Source: Acidobacteriota bacterium | Lineage (GTDB): Bacteria; Acidobacteriota; Terriglobia; Terriglobales; Acidobacteriaceae | Direction: 5' to 3' | Length of the DNA stretch: 7,117 nt | Assembly: GCA_021799405.1 (NCBI GenBank) | Contig: JAJZAL010000261.1 | Coordinates: 1 to 7,117 of the forward strand | Shown here: piece after piece, positions 6,078 to 7,117 of the stretch | Layout: every line of letters begins with the position of its first letter | Position numbering within the stretch: the first letter of the stretch is position 1 | The notes under the pieces: generated by a model | What the model was told of the DNA's origin: nothing | Database searches by the model: none | Seen by the model: the letters and a program-made list of their open reading frames with translations, nothing else | Translations under genes and position numbers: made by a program

Positions 6078-7117
6078 GAGGCCTCCTTTTCGATGCGGTC
6101 TTGCGCGGGTTCTTGCGCAGGCGGGTGCGAATGGCCTCGGCGTGGCCGGTGAGCCCTTCAGCCTCGGCAAGGAGCGCGGCACGCGGGCCAAGTGCACGCA
6201 TGCCCTGCGCTGCATATTCCTGCACGGTGATGAGCTTGACGAAGTCATACACGCTGAGCCCGCTGCGCACGCGCGCCATACCGCCGGTAGGCAGTGTGTG
6301 ATTGGGACCGGAGATGTAATCGCCCATGGGCTGTGCGGACCAGCGGCCGACAAATACCGAGCCGGCATTCTCAACCCAATCGAGATCGCCGGCCGCGTCG
6401 ACGGTCAGATGTTCGGGCGCGAGACGGTTCGTAATCTGCCGCGCCTCGCTCGCGGTGGCGGCGACGATTGCGAGGCCGTTGCGATCGAGCGCCTGGCGCG
6501 CAATCGCGTTGTTGCGGCTGCGCAGAGTTGTTTCTGCGATGACTGCTTTTGCCAACACCTCGCGTGTTGTGACAAAGATGGCCAGCGCCTCGGGGTCGTG
6601 CTCGGCTTGCGCTACCAGGTCGCTGGCGATTTCAGACGCGTTGCCGCGATCGCTGGTGACCACAATTTCAGTGGGACCGGCAAGCATATCGATGGCGCAA
6701 TCAAAGGCAACGAGCCGCTTGGCCGCGGTGACGTAGAGATTGCCGGGACCCACGATCTTGTCGACGCGCGCAATGCTGGCGGTTCCGTAGGCCAGCGCAG
6801 CTACGGCGTGCGCGCCTCCCAGCCGGTAGAACGTCGTGATGCCGAGCTGGTGCGCGGCGGCAAGTGTCTCCGGCGCCGGCTTGGGTGAAACCACGACGAT
6901 GCGCTGAACACCCGCGACCTGCGCGGGGATGGCCGTCATCAGCAGCGTGGAAGGCAGCGGATGCCGGCCGCTCGGAACGTAGCATCCTACCGAGCCAAGC
7001 GGGCGCACGAGCTGGCCTGTCGTGAGCCCATCGAGTGGCGAGGTGTTCCATGAAGCCGGCAGTTGGCGTTGGGCAAAACCGCGAATCTGCGCTGCAGCGG
7101 TGGATAAGGCATCCTGC
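6070..7117 (-). CDS. hisD: Histidinol dehydrogenase HisD (N-terminus outside window)
   Basis: A zinc enzyme catalysing the last two steps: NAD-dependent oxidation of L-histidinol to the aldehyde and then to histidine. The frame is open to the right edge, giving 348 residues of a family usually near 430, so about 80 N-terminal residues are missing. A GTG at 7008 is internal: the upstream residues (QIRGFAQRQLP, then a GQLVRPL segment) belong to the family. Seen, numbering from the window edge: CYVPSGRHPLPSTLLM at 45-60; RLGGAHAVAALAYGT at 98-112; DKIVGPGNLYVTAAKR at 119-134; IDMLAGPTEIVV at 142-153; zinc ligands Gln170 and His173 in AQAEHD; the catalytic pair Glu235-His236 in APEHL; Asp266 in GDYISGPNHTLPTGG; and C-terminal His325 in EGLTGHAEA. 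It ends with a basic tail (many Lys/Arg) that overlaps the hisC start. hisG probably precedes it, but that is not visible. Confidence 0.96.
   Translation of the reverse strand, partial: QDALSTAAAQIRGFAQRQLPASWNTSPLDGLTTGQLVRPLGSVGCYVPSGRHPLPSTLLMTAIPAQVAGVQRIVVVSPKPAPETLAAAHQLGITTFYRLGGAHAVAALAYGTASIARVDKIVGPGNLYVTAAKRLVAFDCAIDMLAGPTEIVVTSDRGNASEIASDLVAQAEHDPEALAIFVTTREVLAKAVIAETTLRSRNNAIARQALDRNGLAIVAATASEARQITNRLAPEHLTVDAAGDLDWVENAGSVFVGRWSAQPMGDYISGPNHTLPTGGMARVRSGLSVYDFVKLITVQEYAAQGMRALGPRAALLAEAEGLTGHAEAIRTRLRKNPRKTASKRRPRG
6082..6088 (-). promoter_or_regulatory. Strong Shine-Dalgarno for hisC inside the end of hisD
   Basis: On the - strand, AAGGAGG then four bases then GTG. It lies within the last codons of hisD and fixes the unusual GTG start of hisC, compensating for the weaker start codon. 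Confidence 0.7.

Noticed and set aside
6078..6374. Upstream extension of hisC to an ATG at 6374
   Set aside because: It would lie wholly inside hisD, reads as low-complexity Arg/Ser/Pro sequence, and a strong AAGGAGG with GTG at 6077 marks the real start.
4354..6888. Long + strand frames opposite hisB, hisC and hisD (for example 4354-4956, 5493-6152, 6061-6888)
   Set aside because: Each mirrors a well-supported his gene, and the absence of stops follows from high GC at third codon positions. No domain was recognised.

Overview
This GC-rich window is densely coding and carries two gene groups that converge near position 1100. No mobile element, CRISPR array, tRNA or rRNA was seen. Both flanks are cut: a kinase-like gene runs off the left edge and hisD runs off the right edge. 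The style of the proteins (short divergent HisA, HisD with VPSGR, the APH-like protein next to PnuC) resembles Acidobacteriota, perhaps the Terriglobia/Acidobacteriaceae. That placement is an impression from recall, not a search result.

Left part, + strand (1-1086): the C-terminal half of an aminoglycoside-phosphotransferase-fold small-molecule kinase, followed by a PnuC-family vitamin transporter whose start codon overlaps the kinase stop. This looks like an uptake-and-trap pair, in which the transporter admits a vitamin (nicotinamide riboside, or thiamine in some relatives) and the kinase phosphorylates it. The substrate is inference.

Right part, - strand (7117 down to 1130): a histidine biosynthesis operon read right to left as hisD (partial) - hisC - hisB - hisH - hisF - hisA, followed by a D-2-hydroxyacid dehydrogenase in the same direction. 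HisB makes imidazole acetol phosphate, HisC transaminates it to histidinol phosphate, and HisD oxidises histidinol to histidine. HisA isomerises ProFAR, and HisH/HisF together form IGP synthase, which makes IGP (the HisB substrate) and AICAR. Four of the five junctions within the his genes overlap by 4-8 bases. The exceptions in the whole run are a 49-base gap between hisB and hisH and a 99-base gap between hisA and the dehydrogenase. hisG, hisI/hisE and histidinol-phosphate phosphatase are not in the window. HisB here is dehydratase only.

Most of the window is an ordinary biosynthetic operon. I saw no clear undescribed system. The points most worth a second look are the kinase-pnuC pair, the short HisA with altered active-site motif, the basic N-terminal extension of HisB, the identical seven-base overlaps at hisH/hisF and hisF/hisA, and the dehydrogenase in the position where hisI/hisE might be expected.
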